Part shown: in pieces, positions 17,017-25,374 of the stretch
Layout of the letters: every line of letters begins with the position of its first letter
How positions within the stretch are numbered: the first letter of the stretch is position 1
From: Pseudomonadota bacterium
Lineage (GTDB): Bacteria > Pseudomonadota > Alphaproteobacteria > Rhizobiales > Phreatobacteraceae
Length of the DNA stretch: 64,000 bases
Reading direction: 5' to 3'
Assembly: GCA_020161695.1 (NCBI GenBank)
Contig: JAIUOO010000001.1
Location: 248,001-312,000 of the forward strand
Notes under the pieces: generated by a model
Database searches by the model: none
What the model was told of the DNA's origin: nothing
What the model saw: the letters and a program-made list of their open reading frames with translations, nothing else
Program-made: the position numbers and the translations under genes

Positions 17017-18561
17017 ATGGATGCCATCAGCCGCCGCAAAACGCTCACCGCCGGCCTCGGCGCCGGCCTCGCGACGCTCGCGGGCGGGTCGGCGCAGGCC
17101 CAGCCGGCAACGCCGGGCAACGGGCTCCTGACGCTGCTGCTGGTCAACGACATCTACAAGATGGGCGACGAGAACGGCCGCGGCGGCTTTGCCCGGCTGA
17201 ACGCCATCGTGAAGGCCGAGCGGGCGCGCGGCGTGCCGATGCTCTACGTCCATGCCGGCGACATGTTCTCGCCCTCGCTGATGTCTGGTTTCGACCAGGG
17301 CGCCCACACGGTCGAACTCTGCAATCTCGCGCCGCCCGACATCTTCATTCCCGGCAATCACGAATTCGACTTCGGCCCCGAGACCTATCTGAAGCGCCGG
17401 CAGGAATCGCGGTTCCCGTGGTTCGCGGCCAATATGCGCGCCGCCGACGGCTCGCTGCTGCCCGGGCACGAGGACGGGCGCTTGTACACGTTCGCGGTCG
17501 GCGGCAGCGTCGGCACGCTGAAGCTCGGCGTCTTCGGCGTGGCGCTGCCGAACACCCCGCAGGTTTCCTCGTCCGGCGACATCCGCTTCACGCCGACCAT
17601 GGAGACGGTGCGCCGCGAGAGCGCCCGCCTTCGCCGCGAGGGCGCCGACCTCGTCGTCTGCTGCGCCCATACCGACCGCGCCGACGACAACGAGATCGTC
17701 CGCTCGCGCCTCGTCGACGTGCTGCTGACCGGCCACGACCACGACCTCGCCATCGCCTATGACGGCCGCACGGTGATGGTCGAGAGCTCCGAGGAAGGCT
17801 ATTACGTCACCGCCATCGACCTGACGCTGCGCCGCGTGTCCGTGGACGGCGTCAGCCGGGTGACCTTCACGCCCTCGTTCCGCGTCAACGACAGCCGCTC
17901 CGTCGAGCCCGATCCGGCCACGGCCGCACGGGTAAGGGACTACGAGAAGATCCTCTCCGACGAACTCGACGTCGAGATCGCCTCGATCACCGGCGAGCTC
18001 GACACGCGCACGACGTCGGTGCGTTCCGGCGAGCAGCCGATCGGCAATCTGATCGCCGACGCCATGCGGGAATCCGCTGGCACCGAGGTCGCGATCATCA
18101 ATGCCGGCGGCATACGCGGCAACAAGGTCTATGCCTCCGGCCACCGCTTCACCCGCCGCGACGCACTGACCGAATTGCCCTTCGGCAACCGCACCGTCAC
18201 CGCCCCGGTCTCGGGCGCGGACATCCGGCGGGCGCTGGAAAACGGCGTCAGCCAGGTCGAGCAGCGCGCCGGCCGTTTCCCGCACGTCTCGGGCATCGTC
18301 GCGGAGGTCGATCGCGACCGTCCTGCCGGCAGCCGGGTCGTCTCCGTTCAGGTCAACGGCCAGCCGCTCGACGACGACCGCGTCTACAAGCTGGCGACCA
18401 ACGACTTCATGCTGCGCGGCGGCGACGGCTACGACATGCTGGGTCTGCGCGTGAAGGAGAAGGACGTGCAGGGCAAGCTGGTCGCCTCCGACCTGATGGC
18501 CCATCTGCGCCGGCTCGGCACGGTCAGGCCGCGCATCGAAGGCCGCATCCTGTTCCGATAG
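17017..18561 (+). CDS. Exported 5'-nucleotidase / UDP-sugar hydrolase family protein
   Basis: This is a two-domain metallophosphatase of 514 residues that dephosphorylates extracellular nucleotides or UDP-sugars. A Tat-like leader (SRRKTLTAGLGAGLATLAGG, residues 5-24) precedes the metallophosphatase domain, with motifs HAGDMFSP, PGNHEFDFG and LTGHDHD. The first motif is LLVNDIYK, where the usual D-x-H reads D-x-Y. The C-terminal domain carries GEQPIGNLIADAMR and the substrate-binding NAGGIRG. The call to the family is firm, but the exact substrate is not. It stands between the cobalamin genes and a beta-lactamase gene. Confidence 0.9.
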   Translation: MDAISRRKTLTAGLGAGLATLAGGSAQAQPATPGNGLLTLLLVNDIYKMGDENGRGGFARLNAIVKAERARGVPMLYVHAGDMFSPSLMSGFDQGAHTVELCNLAPPDIFIPGNHEFDFGPETYLKRRQESRFPWFAANMRAADGSLLPGHEDGRLYTFAVGGSVGTLKLGVFGVALPNTPQVSSSGDIRFTPTMETVRRESARLRREGADLVVCCAHTDRADDNEIVRSRLVDVLLTGHDHDLAIAYDGRTVMVESSEEGYYVTAIDLTLRRVSVDGVSRVTFTPSFRVNDSRSVEPDPATAARVRDYEKILSDELDVEIASITGELDTRTTSVRSGEQPIGNLIADAMRESAGTEVAIINAGGIRGNKVYASGHRFTRRDALTELPFGNRTVTAPVSGADIRRALENGVSQVEQRAGRFPHVSGIVAEVDRDRPAGSRVVSVQVNGQPLDDDRVYKLATNDFMLRGGDGYDMLGLRVKEKDVQGKLVASDLMAHLRRLGTVRPRIEGRILFR

Positions 18562-18655
18562 ACGCCACGAAGCCTTCCCGATCGCGCCAAGGACACGCCC
18601 CAATCGGCCGCGATGGTCCGGCCGCGCATCGAGAGCGCAGCACCCCGGAGCCTGC

Positions 18656-19471
18656 ATGTCCTCGCGAAGCCCTGCCCTCACCCGCCGCGCCACACTCGCC
18701 ATGGGCGCGTTGGCCCTCGCTGCCGGCCGCGCGTCAGCCAATCCGGTCGAGCGGCCGGACTTCGCGGCGGCGCTGAAGGAAGCGGACCTGACCGGCACTT
18801 TCGTGCTGATCGACGGGCGCACGGGGTCCGTTCAGGTCGCTGACGCGGCGCGCGCCGGCCGCCGATACGTCCCGGCCTCCACCTTCAAGATCCCCAACAG
18901 CCTGATCGCGCTGGAGGCCGGCGCCGTGCGCGACGAGAACGAGGTCGTGCCCTATGGCGGCAAGCCGCAGTTCATCAAGGCATGGGAGCGCGACATGCCG
19001 CTGAAGGAGGCCCTGCCCGCCTCCAGCGTGCCGGTCTATCAGGAGATCGCGCGCCGCGTCGGGCTCGAGCGCTACCGCGAATGGCTGGCGAAATTCGACT
19101 ACGGCAACCGCGAGACCGGCGCGGTCGTGGACCGCTTCTGGCTCGACGGCCCGCTGACGATCAGCGCGGTCGAGGAAGCCCGGTTCAACCTGCGCCTCGT
19201 GCGCGGCGAACTGCCGGTTGCCCCGCGCACCCGCTCGATCGTGCGCGACCTGCTGAAGCTCGAAAGCGCCGGCGAGGCGGTGCTCTACGGCAAGACCGGC
19301 TGGTTCGCGAAGCGGGGCGAGACGTCCATCGGATGGTGGAGCGGCTGGGTCGAGCGCGCCGGCGAGATCCACGCCTTCGCGCTCAACATCGACATGCCGC
19401 AGGTGGAAATGGCGCCGAAGCGCGTCGCCGCCGGCAAGGCGATCCTCAAGCTTGCCGGCATCTACGGCTAG
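18656..19471 (+). CDS. Class D (OXA-type) beta-lactamase
   Basis: This is a serine beta-lactamase of the OXA class, 271 residues, periplasmic. All class D motifs are present: S75-T-F-K78 (PASTFK) with the nucleophile and carbamylated Lys, S123-S-V125, Y149-G-N151, the omega-loop FWLDG (161-165), and K213-T-G215. The leader contains a twin arginine (TRRATLAMGALALAAG), suggesting Tat export (inference). GGAG precedes the ATG at 18656. It lies in ordinary chromosomal context without mobile elements, so it is probably an intrinsic gene; activity and spectrum cannot be read from sequence. Confidence 0.92.
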   Translation: MSSRSPALTRRATLAMGALALAAGRASANPVERPDFAAALKEADLTGTFVLIDGRTGSVQVADAARAGRRYVPASTFKIPNSLIALEAGAVRDENEVVPYGGKPQFIKAWERDMPLKEALPASSVPVYQEIARRVGLERYREWLAKFDYGNRETGAVVDRFWLDGPLTISAVEEARFNLRLVRGELPVAPRTRSIVRDLLKLESAGEAVLYGKTGWFAKRGETSIGWWSGWVERAGEIHAFALNIDMPQVEMAPKRVAAGKAILKLAGIYG

Positions 19472-19487
19472 GCGGCTTTTAGCCGCC
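19471..19487. terminator. Hairpin at convergent gene ends
   Basis: GGCGGCT-TTT-AGCCGCC is a perfect seven-base-pair stem with a three-base loop. It overlaps the last base of the beta-lactamase stop codon and the stop codon of the convergent TSUP gene. No U run follows on either side, so it is at best a weak bidirectional terminator. Confidence 0.4.
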
Positions 19488-20342
19488 GGCCCGCGCGACG
19501 AGGTCCCACAGGAAGCGGGCCGAGACGATCAGCAGGAAGATGCCGAAGGACAGTTCCAGCTTGCGCTTCGGCATGGCGTGAGCGAGGCGCGCGCCGAGAG
19601 GTGCGGTCCACATCGACGTCGGAATGAACAGCAGGAAGCCGATCAGCGAGACATAGCCCAGCGCGAAGGGGAACTGCATGGCGGCGACCGCGGGATATTC
19701 CGCCGCCTTCGGCCAGCCGGCATAGATGTAGCCGAGCGCGCCGGGAATGGAGATCAGCACGCCGAGGCCGGACGAGGTCGCCACCGCATTATGGATCGTG
19801 CGGCCATAGGCCATCATGACGAGATTGCCGAGCTGGCCACCGCCGATGCCCATCAGGCTCGACAGCACGCCGATGACGCCGCCGGACGCCGCCATGCCGG
19901 CGGGGCCGGGCATGCCGGTGCCGAAATTCAGCTCCTTGCCGGTCAGCAACCGCCAGGCCGAAAGCCCGGCGACGAAGACGAACACCGCCTTGAACACCGC
20001 CGGCGGCGCATAGCGCGCGATGAACGAGCCGACGATGACGCCGACAATCACCGGCACGGCCCAGGCCCGCAATATCTCCATGTCCACCGCGCCCTTGGCC
20101 CGGTGCGCCTGAAACGAGCGGATCGAGGTCGGGATGATGATGGCGAGCGAGGTGCCGACCGCGAGTGGCATTCGCAGTTCCACCGGCACGCCGACGACGC
20201 CGAACAGTTCATAGAGCACCGGCACGATGACCGCGCCGCCGCCGACGCCGAAGACGCCGGCGAGGATGCCGGTGACGGCTCCCGCAGCGAGAAGGCCGAC
20301 GCCGAGAATGGCAAGCTGATCGTAGGGAACGCCAAAGAGCAT
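19479..20342 (-). CDS. TSUP family membrane permease
   Basis: This is a sulfite/organosulfonate exporter (TauE/SafE) family protein of 287 residues, with about eight hydrophobic segments. The duplicated signature is visible as GVFGVGGGAVIVPVLYELFG in the first half (residues about 25-44) and SLMGIGGGQLGNLVMMAYG in the second. Members move sulfite, sulfoacetate or other small anions; which one here is unknown. The ATG at 20342 (MLFGVPYDQLAIL) is preferred to a longer frame reaching 20564 because the added residues are not hydrophobic or conserved. It is convergent with the class D beta-lactamase gene, with seven bases between stops. Confidence 0.85.
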   Translation of the reverse strand: MLFGVPYDQLAILGVGLLAAGAVTGILAGVFGVGGGAVIVPVLYELFGVVGVPVELRMPLAVGTSLAIIIPTSIRSFQAHRAKGAVDMEILRAWAVPVIVGVIVGSFIARYAPPAVFKAVFVFVAGLSAWRLLTGKELNFGTGMPGPAGMAASGGVIGVLSSLMGIGGGQLGNLVMMAYGRTIHNAVATSSGLGVLISIPGALGYIYAGWPKAAEYPAVAAMQFPFALGYVSLIGFLLFIPTSMWTAPLGARLAHAMPKRKLELSFGIFLLIVSARFLWDLVARAGG

Positions 20343-20581
20343 GATCGGGGGGTCCGGAACGAAGATGGCGCGACTTAATCGCTGCCAACCCCTCGCAGCA
20401 AGGTGCCCGGACGCGCGGCCCCCGTGCGCGGGCACTGAAACACCGCTGATACAGGCGAAACGGCGGCCGCGTTCCGCATCGTCAGACGGCAAGCCTGTTG
20501 GGTGAATGTCCACTCCGAAGCAGACGGGCCGTAGCAAGCGCACCGCCCACCTGCCGCCACACAATTCCTCAGGAGCTTCCC

Positions 20582-20842
20582 ATGACCCGCATCGCTTCGC
20601 TCAAGCTCGCCGCCGCCTTCGTGGCCGTCCTGTCCGTCCCCTCGCTCGCCATGGCGCAGTCCGCCGGCGGTGGCGGCGGTGGTGGTGGTGATGGCGGCCT
20701 GACGTCGGCCCCCGAAATCTCGCACATCAACCTGCCGCCGACCGCTGCACCGCCCCGCGGCGGTGAGCCGGCCGCCGTCGCTCAGCGCTGCTCGTTCGAG
20801 CTGATCCGCGGCCACTTCTGCGAGCCGATGCGTACCCGCTGA
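20582..20842 (+). CDS. Small secreted glycine-rich protein
   Basis: The 86-residue product starts with a signal peptide (MTRIASLKLAAAFVAVLSVPSLAMA, cut before Q26). The mature protein has a run of eight glycines, a Pro-rich middle and two C-terminal cysteines in AQRCSFELIRGHFCEPMRTR. I do not recognise a family. The glycine run is encoded by GGC/GGT repeats and could vary in length between strains (inference). AGGAG precedes the ATG at good spacing. It lies alone between the divergent TSUP gene and the convergent dihydrouridine synthase gene. Confidence 0.65.
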   Translation: MTRIASLKLAAAFVAVLSVPSLAMAQSAGGGGGGGGDGGLTSAPEISHINLPPTAAPPRGGEPAAVAQRCSFELIRGHFCEPMRTR

Positions 20843-20885
20843 TCCCGCACTTCACCCGACATCGAGGTCGAGGCGGCACCACCGG

Positions 20886-22076
20886 TCAGGTGGCTGCCGC
20901 CTCAGCCATGTCCGGGGTCCGGCTGTGCTGGATATCGGCGCGGGCGCGGTCGATCAGCCCCGCGGCCTCGCGCAGCACGGCCACGCCGGCCCCCGGCTTC
21001 ACCGCCTCGACCGAGAGATGCCGGCGGAACAGCCGCGCACCCGGCACGCCGTGATAGAGGCCGAGGATATGGCGGGTCATCGACGACAGGCGCACGCCGG
21101 CGGTGAGCTGGCGCTCCACGTAGGGCAGGAAGGCCTCGATGGCCTCGGCAAGGCCGGCGACCGGCGCCGCCTCGTCGAAAAAGACCGGATCGACATCCCG
21201 AAGGATGTGCGGGTCCTGATAGGCGGCGCGACCCAGCATCACGCCGTCGAGCATCACGCCGTCGCGCGGCTCCAGCAAAACCCTGGCCTCGGCGATCGAA
21301 CCGATCCCGCCATTGATGGCGACGGGCAGCGTCGGCAGGCGGGCCTTGAGCCGGAATACACGGCCATAATCGAGCGGCGGAATCTCGCGGTTCTCGCGGG
21401 GTGAAAGGCCCTTGAGCCAGGCCTTGCGGGCATGGACGATCAGCGCATCGACACCCGCCGCCACCACGGCATCGGCCAGCGCATCGAGCGCAGCTTCCGG
21501 GTCCTGGTCGTCGATGCCGATCCGGCACTTGACGGTCACCGGGACGCGGACGGCCGCCTTCATCGCGGCCACGCAGTCGCCGACCAGCGCCGGCTCGGCC
21601 ATCAGGCAGGCACCGAAACTGCCGCCCTGCACCCGGTCGGACGGGCAGCCGCAGTTGAGATTGATTTCGCGATAGCCGAGATCCGCTGCGATGCGCGCCG
21701 CTTCGGCCAGCATCTTCGGTTCCGAACCGCCGAGCTGCAGCGCCACCGGATGCTCCTCCGGCGAAAAGCCGATCAGGCGCGTGCGGTCGCCATGGATCAC
21801 GGCATTGGCGGTGACCATCTCGGTATAGAGCAGGGCGCGGCGCGTGAGGATGCGATGGAAGAACCGGCAATGGCGGTCGGTCCAATCCATCATGGGCGCG
21901 ACGGAAAACCGCCAGAAGCCGGGTTTCACCGCAGCCTGACCGCCAGATCCGCCGACTGCCGCCGTCGCACTCAATGCACCATCCTCGCCCGTTCTACCCA
22001 ACCGGCTCCACAGCCACCGCCGCGAAACCTGTCCGCAGCGAGGCCGGACCATATCCTTCGGGCCGCTGCCCGTCAC
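20886..22076 (-). CDS. dusA: tRNA-dihydrouridine synthase A
   Basis: This FMN enzyme reduces uridines in the tRNA D-loop. Signatures include FSVAPMMDWTDRHCRFFHR near the start of the TIM barrel, NLNCGCPSDRVQGGSFGA with the catalytic cysteine, VKCRIGIDD, and the C-terminal SSMTRHILGLYHGVPGARLFRRHL, which marks the DusA branch. From the ATG at 22076 the product is 396 residues, about 50 longer than usual; the extra N-terminus is not conserved-looking. A TTG at 21974 (giving about 362 residues) is an attractive alternative start. The function is not in doubt, the start is. Confidence 0.92.
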   Translation of the reverse strand: MTGSGPKDMVRPRCGQVSRRWLWSRLGRTGEDGALSATAAVGGSGGQAAVKPGFWRFSVAPMMDWTDRHCRFFHRILTRRALLYTEMVTANAVIHGDRTRLIGFSPEEHPVALQLGGSEPKMLAEAARIAADLGYREINLNCGCPSDRVQGGSFGACLMAEPALVGDCVAAMKAAVRVPVTVKCRIGIDDQDPEAALDALADAVVAAGVDALIVHARKAWLKGLSPRENREIPPLDYGRVFRLKARLPTLPVAINGGIGSIAEARVLLEPRDGVMLDGVMLGRAAYQDPHILRDVDPVFFDEAAPVAGLAEAIEAFLPYVERQLTAGVRLSSMTRHILGLYHGVPGARLFRRHLSVEAVKPGAGVAVLREAAGLIDRARADIQHSRTPDMAEAAAT

Positions 22077-22121
22077 GCTCCGGGCAAAGCGCGCCCTCGC
22101 CGCAGCCCCACGGGCTCGGCC

Positions 22122-22472
22122 TCAATTATCGGCCGGTAGGTCGACCTCCGACTGGAGCGCGGCCAGATGCACCTCGGCTGCCTGCGCGGCTGCGCGCTCC
22201 ACCGCCCGGAAACGGGCCACCAGCGCAAACCCCAGCGGCGTCAGCGTGGCGCCGCCGCCATGCCGGCCACCGGTCTGGCGCGCCACGACCGCCTTGCCGA
22301 AAACGCCGTTCAGCTCCTCCACCAGTTCCCACGCCCGGCGATAGGACATGCCCATGGAACGGCCAGCAGCCGCGATGGAGCCGCGCGCCGCGATCTGCTC
22401 CAGAAGCTCGACCTTGCCCGGGCCGATCCGGCCCTCGGGGTCGAGATTGATGCGCAGACTCAAGGAGGGCAT
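22122..22472 (-). CDS. ModE-type winged-helix regulator lacking the molybdate-binding domain
   Basis: The 116-residue protein is a LysR-type winged HTH of the ModE N-terminal kind: KVELLEQIAARGSIAAAGRSMGMSYRRAWELVEELN (residues about 18-53), then GRHGGGATLTPLGFALVARFRAVE. The C-terminal TOBE domains that bind molybdate in full-length ModE are absent, as in many alphaproteobacterial members. It probably regulates molybdenum-related genes; the IorAB-like operon 10 kb away is one candidate (inference only). The ATG at 22472 is preceded by AAGGAGGG-like purines. It is divergent from the ArsR-family gene with 194 bp between starts. Confidence 0.85.
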   Translation of the reverse strand: MPSLSLRINLDPEGRIGPGKVELLEQIAARGSIAAAGRSMGMSYRRAWELVEELNGVFGKAVVARQTGGRHGGGATLTPLGFALVARFRAVERAAAQAAEVHLAALQSEVDLPADN

Positions 22473-22609
22473 GGGGGAAGCGGCCTGGCGATGACGGGCC
22501 GCGACCTTAGATGATCGCGACGGTTCATTGAATTGCGGGAATAGGACGCGGCTCGGCCAGTGTGACGACCCACCGGTGCGCGTGGCGGGAGTTGCGACAG
22601 GGTGCGTTT

Positions 22610-22633
22610 CGTTATATCCGATTGACAATAACG
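22610..22633. promoter_or_regulatory. Inverted repeat upstream of the ArsR-family gene
   Basis: CGTTAT-N12-ATAACG forms a perfect inverted repeat 34-57 bp upstream of the ArsR-family start codon. A TTGACA at 22622-22627 overlaps it and could be a -35 box, although no good -10 follows at normal spacing. ArsR-family proteins commonly repress their own promoter from such sites, so this is a candidate operator. Confidence 0.5.
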
Positions 22634-22666
22634 CACGAAGGCTCAGCATTCGAGGCATCAGGCAGG

Positions 22667-23014
22667 ATGGCATTTCCCTCGACCGCCGGACGACCCGACC
22701 GATCCTCGCGCAACGCCGACGATGCGGCTCCAGCCGCCGAGCTCTCGGACGTGCTGAAGGCCCTTGCCCATCCTGTCCGGCTCGCGGCGGTGCGGGCGCT
22801 TTCGTCGGGCGAGCGCTGCGTGAGCGAGCTCGGCGCGGAACTCGGCGTGCGCCAGCCCCTTCTCTCCCAGCAGCTGACTGTGCTGAGGGGCGCTCACGTC
22901 GTGACCACGCGGCGCGCGGCCAAGCAGGTCTTCTACCGCCTGACGCCCGGTAAGCTCGACCCGCTGCGCGGCCTGTTCAGCGCCATTCACGAGGGCAGCG
23001 CCCCCGGGGCTTGA
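22667..23014 (+). CDS. ArsR-family winged-helix regulator
   Basis: The 115-residue DNA-binding repressor carries the family core LSDVLKALAHPVRLAAVRAL, followed by CVSELGAELGVRQPLLSQQLTVLRGAHVV (recognition helix) and RRAAKQVFYRLTP (wing). There is one cysteine (C51, in the GERCVSEL segment that holds metal ligands in ArsR), and the CxC metal site of classical ArsR is absent, so the sensed signal may be redox or none. The start at 22667 fits this core; a longer in-frame reading from 22562 is not supported. No obvious regulated gene lies downstream for 500 bp; an inverted repeat upstream suggests self-regulation. Confidence 0.85.
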   Translation: MAFPSTAGRPDRSSRNADDAAPAAELSDVLKALAHPVRLAAVRALSSGERCVSELGAELGVRQPLLSQQLTVLRGAHVVTTRRAAKQVFYRLTPGKLDPLRGLFSAIHEGSAPGA

Positions 23015-23510
23015 TCCGCGACCAACCAGGAGAGGCCGGAAATCCGCAACCTTGACCGGTCGTTCGGCGCGGAATGCGGCGCGGCTATCGGCCGCCACGG
23101 CCGTCCAGATCAGCAGACCGCTGCGCCATGCAGTGGCTTCCGCCTCGCGCAGCAGGCGAGGCGGCGCATAATTCCCGTTGCCCCAGCCGGCGCCAGCCAG
23201 CTCCCGGTGATCATCCCAACACGAAGCGCAGGTCGCTCCAATCCTGCATGCGCGGTGATTCGGCGACTGTTTGCGGCGCAAAATCGACAAGAGCCGCCGC
23301 GTTTGTCCGCAACAACGGCGCGCAACATTTTGAATTCCCCACGAATGGTAGCAATTCTGCGGCACCGATTACCAATACAACCAGTTCAAATGCAGTCATA
23401 CACGCGCAAATTGCTCAAATATGGAGTCAATTAACACTTATTAACCACATTCTCGCCACCATGGGCCGCGAGACCATTGGCGGGCTGAATTAACACTGCG
23501 GGAGCATATT
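23015..23510. other. 496-bp non-coding region, AT-rich toward the right
   Basis: No convincing gene is seen. The left half has the base composition of the chromosome, and the right half (from about 23270) is clearly AT-richer, with TTAACACTTATTAAC at 23431-23445 and another TTAAC near 23490, close to the start of the secreted glycosidase-like gene. The TTAA pair is spaced by six bases, one short of the CtrA consensus. The region probably holds the promoter of 23511-24992. Confidence 0.6.
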
Positions 23511-24992
23511 ATGACAATGCATTATGTCGCCGGCGGCGGTATCGAAAGCAATGGCCAATATACTGCTGGTACTGCTGGATTTAATCTGGCTGACGTACAG
23601 TCATTGGAGCAGCTCAATGCTTTGCCGGAAGGCGTGAAAGGTCTCGTCTGGCTCGACAAGGCTGAAGGCGTTACGAGTGAATTTATCGCAACAGTTTCCC
23701 AATACATCGGCAACGGTAAGCTCTGGGGCTTCTACCTCGCAGACGAGCCGGACCCGACCGGGCAGTGGGGCACCAAGGTGTCGGCGGCCGATCTGAAGGC
23801 TGAATCCGACTGGATCCACGCGAATGTGCCGGGTGCCAAGACGTTCATCGTGATGATGAACATGGGAATGACTTCCGACCCCACCTACATGAACACGTAT
23901 AACCCGGCGAATACCGGCATCGATTACTACGGCCTCGACCCCTATCCGATCCGGACCGGCGGCAATATCGACCTGTCGTCGATCAACAAGAACGTCGAAG
24001 CCGCGATCAAGGCCGGCATTCCGCTCGAGGCCATCGTGCCCGTCTATCAGGCGTTCGGCGGCGGCGGCTGGTCCACCGATACCGGCGGCAAGTACGTCAT
24101 GCCGACCAGCGCCCAGATGAAGGCGATGATCGACCACTGGGAGACCGTCGTGCCCGATCCCGCCTTCGACTATGCCTATCACTGGGAGTCGCAGAACGGC
24201 GATCAGGCGTTGTCGACCAATTCGGCCCTGCTCGACGTCTTCCGCCAGCACAATGCGGCGACCGATCCGGCCCCGCCGCCCGTGATCGAGACGCTTCCCC
24301 CGGTGACCGAGCCTGTCCACCCGCCGGCGGATGGTTCGGGTTCGACTGCCGGCTCGGGCACCGGCACCACGCCTCCGGTCACGGAGCCGACGACCCCCAG
24401 CACGGGTACGGGCTCGACCGCCGGCTCGGGGACGGGCACCACGCCGCCGGTCACGGAACCGACCGATCCTGGCACCGGTTCGGGCTCGACTGCCGGCTCG
24501 GGCACCGGCACCACGCCGCCGGTCACGGAGCCGACGCCCCCCAGCACGGGTACGGGCTCGACCGCCGGCTCGGGCACCGGCACCACGCCTCCGGTCACGG
24601 AGCCGACGACCCCCGTTGTCGATACCGGTAGCACCGGTGGCGGCGGGCGCGGCCACGGCGGCAAGGGCGGCCACAACAAGGGCGACGGGGCGGATTCCGG
24701 CCACAAGTTCGCACAGAAGTTCGTGTCCGCGGATTCCTTCAAGTTCTCCGACGCGGCCTCCAAGTTCGCGGAAAGGGCAGCAAGCGCCGACACCACGGAC
24801 TTCATCACCAAGATCAGTGCCAATGGCCGCTCCCAGTTCGTCGACAAACTGGCAGCCCTTGGCCTGACCGCGGATGTCGCGATCAGCGATGCCGATGCTT
24901 CGGCGCAGAACACCGCGAGCGTCGATGCCAGCCCGCCGTCCGGCAAGATGGCCCACCACCAGCATTTCGCCTGGGACCATCTGTGGGGCTGA
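23511..24992 (+). CDS. Putative type-I-secreted glycosidase-like protein with 24-residue repeats
   Basis: The 493-residue protein has three parts. Residues 1-255 look like a TIM-barrel glycosidase fold: WGFYLADEPDPTGQWG with an acidic pair at D78-E79, GIDYYGLDPYPI, and YAYHWESQNGDQALS. Residues 275-370 are four 24-residue Gly/Ser/Thr/Pro repeats (unit containing STAGSGTGTTPPVTEPT). The C-terminal 120 residues are Gly/His-rich, then helical. There is no N-terminal signal peptide, and the next two genes encode a type I exporter, so it is a candidate substrate of that exporter. Calcium-binding RTX nonapeptides are absent. The catalytic assignment is tentative; what it hydrolyses is unknown. Confidence 0.6.
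   Translation: MTMHYVAGGGIESNGQYTAGTAGFNLADVQSLEQLNALPEGVKGLVWLDKAEGVTSEFIATVSQYIGNGKLWGFYLADEPDPTGQWGTKVSAADLKAESDWIHANVPGAKTFIVMMNMGMTSDPTYMNTYNPANTGIDYYGLDPYPIRTGGNIDLSSINKNVEAAIKAGIPLEAIVPVYQAFGGGGWSTDTGGKYVMPTSAQMKAMIDHWETVVPDPAFDYAYHWESQNGDQALSTNSALLDVFRQHNAATDPAPPPVIETLPPVTEPVHPPADGSGSTAGSGTGTTPPVTEPTTPSTGTGSTAGSGTGTTPPVTEPTDPGTGSGSTAGSGTGTTPPVTEPTPPSTGTGSTAGSGTGTTPPVTEPTTPVVDTGSTGGGGRGHGGKGGHNKGDGADSGHKFAQKFVSADSFKFSDAASKFAERAASADTTDFITKISANGRSQFVDKLAALGLTADVAISDADASAQNTASVDASPPSGKMAHHQHFAWDHLWG
24333..24620 (+). repeat. Four in-frame 72-bp tandem repeats
   Basis: Four consecutive 72-bp units encode residues 275-370 of the preceding protein. The units alternate slightly (first and third begin GSGS, second and fourth GTGS) and vary at the end (TTPST, TDPGT, TPPST, TTPVV), which suggests that a pair of units was duplicated. 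Repeat number may differ between strains. Confidence 0.9.
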
Positions 24993-25374
24993 CGCCCTAG
25001 GCTCGATCCGATGACAGGGCGCGCAAGAATCGCGTGACTGTGCTAGGAGCGGATGCTCAGACGCCGCCGGGGCTTACTCCGGCGGCGTTCCGCAAGCGTG
25101 GAACGACATCGGCCACGCGGCGTCAGTGCAGGTTTGCGGGCACCCGTCTCAGGGGCCCGGACAATGGCATTTCCCGCGGCCTCAGGCCGCCGCGCATCCG
25201 GGGCTGGCGGGCCCCGCAGCATCGGTTTTGGTTGCTGGACACCCTCGCATGCGGGGCGATGCTTCATGCCGATGCGACAGCCAGTGCATTCCGGCGGCTG
25301 CCCCGGGGCTTGCGACCCCCTAGGGCTTCCCGGCCGGATCGACACCCGCCCGACCGACACCTGAAAGGCTGAAT
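24993..25374. other. 382-bp gap between secreted protein and its exporter genes
   Basis: No gene is supported here; the long reading frames on both strands have no start context or family resemblance. The gap holds a strong hairpin at 25061-25088. The exporter may have its own promoter in this gap; I do not see a clear one. Confidence 0.5.
25061..25088 (+). terminator. Strong hairpin after the secreted-protein gene
   Basis: ACGCCGCCGG / CCGGCGGCGT is a perfect ten-base-pair stem with an eight-base loop, 69 bp downstream of the stop codon at 24992. It lacks a U run, so it is either a weak terminator or an mRNA 3'-end stabiliser allowing partial read-through into the exporter genes. Confidence 0.5.

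Noticed and set aside
20582..20842. RTX or collagen-like protein from the glycine run
   Set aside because: Only eight consecutive glycines are present, without nonapeptide or GXY periodicity.
23431..23445. CtrA binding site
   Set aside because: The TTAA half-sites are six bases apart instead of seven, so it does not fit the consensus; kept only as a note on the promoter region.
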